A stretch of 64,000 nt of DNA from Cohnella caldifontis (GTDB lineage: Bacteria; Bacillota; Bacilli; Paenibacillales; Paenibacillaceae), in the NCBI RefSeq assembly GCF_029360585.1, contig NZ_JAQZSJ010000019.1, forward strand, positions 38,536 through 102,535, written 5' to 3'. The notes beneath the pieces are model-generated. The model saw nothing but the letters and a program-made list of their open reading frames with translations. It searched no databases and was not told where the DNA came from. The number at the start of each line of letters is the position of its first letter. The stretch's first letter is position 1. Below, piece after piece: positions 60,774 to 64,000 of the stretch. The position numbers and the translations under genes were made by a program.

Positions 60774-62123
60774 TTGGAAACTTTCCATTGGGGCAGCATC
60801 GTCCTCAACCTGCTGCTGGTCTTGGTTCTCGTATTATTAAACGGTTTTTTCGTCGCTTCCGAATTCGCGCTGGTGCGCGTGCGCCAATCCAGGCTGACCC
60901 AGCTGGAGCACGAAGGGAACAAATTGGCGCGGTACGCGCTGAAAGTCAACTCGCAGCTTGACGTCTACCTGTCCGCCACGCAGCTCGGGATCACGCTGGC
61001 CTCACTGGGACTCGGCTGGGTCGGGGAGCCGGCGATCGCGGATTTGATCGTTATTCCTCTCTTGCACGAATTCGGCGTCACGGATGAAACCGTCATCCAC
61101 ACCATTTCGTATATCGTAGCGTTCGCTTTGATCACGTTCCTGCATATCGTACTAGGAGAGCTTGCTCCAAAGTCTTTGGCGATCCAGAAATCCGTCGGCG
61201 TTTCCCTGGTGCTCTCCGGCCCGCTGCTGCTGTTCCATCGCATTTTCCTCCCGGTGATTTGGGCGCTGAACGGGGCGGCGAACGGGTTCCTGAAGCTGAT
61301 CGGCGTCGAGCCGGCGGGCGAGCACGAAGCGGCGCACACGGAAGAAGAAATCCGGATCCTCATGAACGAGAGCGCCAAGAGCGGCATCATCGACAAAGAC
61401 GAGCTGACGCTGTTCGACAACGTGTTCGAATTCGCGGACCGCGTCGCCCGCGAGGTGATGCTGCCCCGCACGGACATGGACTGCCTGTTCACGACGGAGA
61501 CGTTCGCGGAGAACATGAAGGTCGTGTACGCGACGAAGCATACGCGATACCCGGTCGCCGTGGAGGACAAAGACCAGATCATCGGGTTCGTGCACATCAC
61601 CGACTTGCTGACCGCGGATCCGGACAAAGAGCACGATTTGCGGGAATTCCTGCGTCCCATCTTAAGCGTGCCGGAATCGATGGAAATCAGCAAGGTGCTC
61701 AAGCTGATGCAGCGCCGCAAATCCCAGCTGGCGATCGTCATCGACGAATACGGCGGCACCGCCGGCATGATGACGGCCGAGACGATTCTGGAAGAGCTCG
61801 TCGGGGAAATGCAGGACGAGTTCGACGACGAACTGCCCAGCGTCGTGGTGAAGGGCGACATCACCTCGGTGGAAGGCCGTATGCTGATCGAAGACGTCAA
61901 CGATCTGTTCGGTCTCGAGATCGAGGACGAGGAAGTCGACACGATCGGCGGCTGGCTGTTCAACCTGCTTGAAGGCAATATCGCCAAAGGCAAAACAATC
62001 GCACGGTACGGCTATGTGTTCGAGATTGCCCAAATCGAAAGGCTCCGCGTTCAAAGGGTGCATATTTACCGTGACCAGACGCCCGCCGAGGCGTCCGAGG
62101 CCGCGCCCGAAGGCGTCCATTGA
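60774..62123 (+). CDS. CNNM/CBS-domain membrane protein (HlyC/CorC family)
   Basis: A 449-residue protein. An N-terminal DUF21/CNNM domain (~1-195) has four helices including VLVLVLLNGFFVASEFALVR and the ITLASLGLGWVGEPAIADL loop. A CBS pair (~215-335) contains VMLPRTDMDCLFTTETFAEN and the second with LAIVIDEYGGTAGMMTAETI. The C-terminus is a CorC_HlyC transporter-associated domain (SVEGRMLIEDVNDLFGLEIE). Family members export or regulate Mg2+ and other divalent cations; the hemolysin label is historical. The start is TTG 60774 with AGAAGGAG eleven bases upstream. It is 38 bases before the AI-2E-family gene. Confidence 0.93.
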   Translation: METFHWGSIVLNLLLVLVLVLLNGFFVASEFALVRVRQSRLTQLEHEGNKLARYALKVNSQLDVYLSATQLGITLASLGLGWVGEPAIADLIVIPLLHEFGVTDETVIHTISYIVAFALITFLHIVLGELAPKSLAIQKSVGVSLVLSGPLLLFHRIFLPVIWALNGAANGFLKLIGVEPAGEHEAAHTEEEIRILMNESAKSGIIDKDELTLFDNVFEFADRVAREVMLPRTDMDCLFTTETFAENMKVVYATKHTRYPVAVEDKDQIIGFVHITDLLTADPDKEHDLREFLRPILSVPESMEISKVLKLMQRRKSQLAIVIDEYGGTAGMMTAETILEELVGEMQDEFDDELPSVVVKGDITSVEGRMLIEDVNDLFGLEIEDEEVDTIGGWLFNLLEGNIAKGKTIARYGYVFEIAQIERLRVQRVHIYRDQTPAEASEAAPEGVH

Positions 62124-62161
62124 CGGGAGAGTAACGGATCGAAAAGGAAGGGGGCTGGTTC

Positions 62162-63196
62162 ATGCCGCTGCGCCAATTCATGCTGATCGTCTTTGCCCTC
62201 GTATTTCTGTATTTGCTGTTCACGGCCGGAGCTCCGTTCCTGTTGGCGCTCGTCGTCGCCATTTTCCTGGAGCCTCTGACGCAGCTTCTCATGTCCAAAG
62301 CCCGGATGAACCGGCTCGCCGCCTCCACCATTTCCAGCACGATCTTCACCGCGCTGCTGCTCGGAGCCGCCGCGCTTATCGGCATGAAAGTGGTCGCCGA
62401 ACTGACGGCGTTCATGCAGAACGTGCCGGGGTACCTGAAAGACGCCAGCGCTTACGTGGAGACTTTGCTGGAGCGCGCGCAGTCCTATACCAGCGGCGGG
62501 GCCGCCCCGGTGCCCGGCCAGTTGGAGAGCTGGGTTTCCAAGCTGACGGACGCGCTGTCCAACCTGTCCAATACGCTGGCTTCCTCCTTGCTCAATTTCG
62601 CCAAAGGCATTCCGAACTTTTTCGTCTTCTTCATCGTGTTCCTCGTCGCCGTATATCTGTTCTCGCTCAGCTTGCCGCAGATGAAATCGTCTTTCCTTTC
62701 CCTGTTCGAGGAGAAATCCCGCGGGCAGATGGACCAGGTGCTGGTCAGCCTCCGCAAATCCGTCTTCGGCTTCCTGCGGGCGCAGCTGCTGCTCAGCGTC
62801 ATTACCTACGTCATCTGCTTCCTCGGCCTCATGATCATCGGAACCGGCTATCCGCTGGCGATCTCGCTGCTGATCGTCGCCGTGGACATTTTGCCGATCC
62901 TCGGCACCGGCTCCGTCATCGTGCCTTGGGCCGCTTACGAGATGGCGACCGGAGGCATCGTCGAAGGGATCGGCCTTTTGCTGCTGTACATCGTCATTAC
63001 CGTCGTGCGGCGCATCGTGGAGCCGAAAATTTTGGGCGACGCCGTCGGCATCGGCGCGTTGTCCGCGCTGGTCAGCCTCTACGTGGGCTATGAGCTGGTC
63101 GGCGTGATCGGCGTGTTTCTCGGCCCGATCGTCGTTATCGTGTTCATGGCGGCCCGCAAGGCGGGACTGCTCGATTTCAAGATCAAGCTGGACTAA
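62162..63196 (+). CDS. AI-2E family transporter (YtvI-like permease)
   Basis: A 344-residue protein with seven or eight predicted helices. Family features: MLIVFALVFLYLLFTAGAPF, ALVVAIFLEPLTQLLMSK, then a soluble amphipathic region (~75-150), FFVFFIVFLVAVYLFSLSLP, and the conserved AVDILPILGTGSVIVPWAAY with VEPKILGDAVGIGALSALVS. YtvI of Bacillus is a sporulation-associated member; others export AI-2 or small anions. GGAAGGGGG precedes the ATG. It likely shares a transcript with the CNNM gene. A terminator follows at 63295. Confidence 0.88.
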   Translation: MPLRQFMLIVFALVFLYLLFTAGAPFLLALVVAIFLEPLTQLLMSKARMNRLAASTISSTIFTALLLGAAALIGMKVVAELTAFMQNVPGYLKDASAYVETLLERAQSYTSGGAAPVPGQLESWVSKLTDALSNLSNTLASSLLNFAKGIPNFFVFFIVFLVAVYLFSLSLPQMKSSFLSLFEEKSRGQMDQVLVSLRKSVFGFLRAQLLLSVITYVICFLGLMIIGTGYPLAISLLIVAVDILPILGTGSVIVPWAAYEMATGGIVEGIGLLLLYIVITVVRRIVEPKILGDAVGIGALSALVSLYVGYELVGVIGVFLGPIVVIVFMAARKAGLLDFKIKLD

Positions 63197-63294
63197 GACC
63201 GCCGAAAGTCTAGAGTGCCTTCGAAGCGCATTCCGATTCTTTTTTGGGGACCCCGGATTTCTAATGAACATGCTGCAGAGCAATTTCGCACTGG

Positions 63295-63321
63295 TTGCCG
63301 GCCCTTTGGGGCCGGTTTTTT
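63295..63321 (+). terminator. Terminator after the AI-2E-family gene
   Basis: CCGGCCC, loop CTTT-type, GGGGCCGG and T6. It lies ~100 bases after the stop at 63196; the interval contains no supported gene. Confidence 0.85.
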
Positions 63322-63400
63322 GTTGAAAATCCTTAAATCCAATTTGGGGTCGTCTGGCGTAATGAATGGGTTTGGGATTTCCAACAGAATCATGATCCGG

Positions 63401-63790
63401 CGACGCTTTTTTGTAACATTTTTACAAAACTCCGCCGAAATCCTGTAAACGCGATGCTTTTATGTAACTTTTTTACACAACTCCACCGAAATCCCATAGA
63501 CGCGATGCATTTATGTAACTTTTTTACATAACTCCACCGAAATCCCGTCAACCCGATGCTTTTATGTAACTTTTTTACACAACTCCGCCGATATCCCGTC
63601 AAGGCGACGCTTTTATGTAACTTTTTTACACAACTTCGCCGAAATCCCGTCAACGCGATGCTTTTATGTAACTTTTTTACACAACTCTGCCGAAATCCCG
63701 TCAACCCGATGCTTTTATGTAACTTTTTTATGTAACTCTGCCGAAACCCCAAAAATGCGATGCTTTTATGTAACTTTTTTACACAATTCG
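63401..63790. repeat. 51-bp tandem repeat array (seven full units and a partial)
   Basis: Units start at 63401, 63452, 63503, 63554, 63605, 63656, 63707 and 63758, exactly 51 bases apart. Each carries CGATGCTTTTATGTAAC, then TTTTTTACACAACTC and CCGAAATCCCGTCAA with small changes. Inside each is the inverted repeat TGTAA-CTTTT-TTACA. Because 51 is divisible by three, one minus-strand frame (63752 to 63390) stays open as 17-residue repeats (VKKLHKSIALTGFRRSC-like), but it starts on a TTG with no ribosome site. I read the array as a non-coding minisatellite that is AT-rich in GC-rich surroundings. Confidence 0.92.
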
Positions 63791-63898
63791 GGTGAATGAA
63801 TATGTGCTCCAGGTGGTATGTGATTCATCTTTGGAATGCCGGAATGGGCACCCATGAATATCTAAGAATCCCGGTTTCGGCTTCACCAACCGTCTCGT

Positions 63899-63920
63899 CG
63901 ACCCTTAGGGGGTCGTTTTT
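63899..63920 (+). terminator. Small terminator in the right-end intergenic region
   Basis: CGACCC, loop TTA-type, GGGGTCG and T5. No plus-strand gene that I can support ends just before it; 63791-63898 shows only weak open frames. Confidence 0.6.
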
Positions 63921-63929
63921 CGTATTATC

Positions 63930-63965
63930 AGGTCAGCCAGAGATTTCTGGTTGGCCTATTTTTAT
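63930..63965. terminator. Hairpin with T-rich tail near the right edge
   Basis: AGGTCAGCCAGA and TCTGGTTGGCCT pair with two G-U pairs around GATT, followed by ATTTTTAT. It comes 10 bases after the previous terminator, so the two may form a tandem terminator or the leader of a gene beyond the window. Confidence 0.5.
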
Positions 63966-64000
63966 AGGCGTTCTATGATGGCGGTAGCCGGGAGAACGAG

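Noticed and set aside
63390..63752. Minus-strand 120-codon frame of 17-residue repeats
   Set aside because: It arises because the 51-bp repeat is divisible by three and stop-free in one frame. It starts on TTG without a ribosome site and ends in non-repeat sequence. Kept only as a remark in the repeat entry.
63401..63790. CRISPR array
   Set aside because: Regular 51-base spacing, but the whole unit is conserved with no unique spacers, and there are no cas genes.
63796..63978. 60-codon open frame at the right end
   Set aside because: It runs through two terminator-like hairpins and has no ribosome site or recognisable sequence.

Overview
The window looks like chromosomal DNA from a GC-rich, spore-forming Firmicute of the Paenibacillaceae (Paenibacillus/Cohnella type). 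The reasons are consensus AGGAGG ribosome binding sites with frequent TTG and GTG starts, a sporulation-type YhbH, the SufC-D-S-U-B gene order with SufU, YesM/YesN two-component systems beside sugar ABC genes, a YfkAB-type radical SAM protein, and many c-di-GMP proteins. Genus is inferred; there is no rRNA or tRNA here. No insertion sequence, prophage or CRISPR array was seen.

Layout. 1-3099: an AraC regulator cut by the left edge, a PhyH-type dioxygenase, and a TetR regulator with a paired SMR efflux operon. 3100-6345: a strikingly AT-rich islet with the C-terminal tail of a polymorphic toxin, a Syd/SUKH-type immunity gene, two other small intact genes and several broken ones, and two near-identical terminators. 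6381-8719: yhbH and a secreted SLH-domain protein. 8733-17801 (minus strand): a sugar ABC importer (one binding protein, two permeases, no ATPase), a second binding protein, and a YesN/YesM pair with a membrane-anchored RbsB-like protein, probably a three-component sugar sensor. 17965-23705: DUF423, PAS-GGDEF-EAL, a conserved unknown, YunC, and mtnK-mtnA of methionine salvage. 23843-34519: a maltodextrin locus with MalR-like repressor and GH15 glucoamylase on one strand, divergent mdxE-mdxF-mdxG plus a lipoprotein alpha-amylase, and a convergent neopullulanase-type GH13 enzyme with a terminator-like hairpin in its leader.

34806-43851: an OmpR/EnvZ-type two-component system, then a membrane-anchored multicopper oxidase, an MFS transporter and two half-size exporter-fold ABC proteins, an arrangement like metallophore transport loci. 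43921-50175: DUF1802 and sufCDSUB behind a strong promoter with a PerR/Fur-like box. 50376-52446: the clearest regulatory device of the window, a class I c-di-GMP (GEMM) riboswitch with terminator, followed by an EAL phosphodiesterase, a 116-residue unknown protein and a CBS-GGDEF cyclase. 52670-63196: NlpC/P60 lipoprotein, two HD-GYP proteins, a MoaD-MoaE fusion, YunD, UppP, YfkAB, a CNNM/CBS protein and an AI-2E-family permease. 63401-63790: a 51-bp tandem repeat array.

Two themes recur: starch/maltodextrin uptake with secreted or surface amylases, and c-di-GMP turnover (two EAL proteins, two GGDEF proteins, two HD-GYP proteins and one riboswitch). The best candidates for unusual biology are the riboswitch-gated operon that carries opposing c-di-GMP enzymes, the MoaD-MoaE fusion, the toxin/immunity islet, the multicopper oxidase/MFS/ABC locus, and the 51-bp array.
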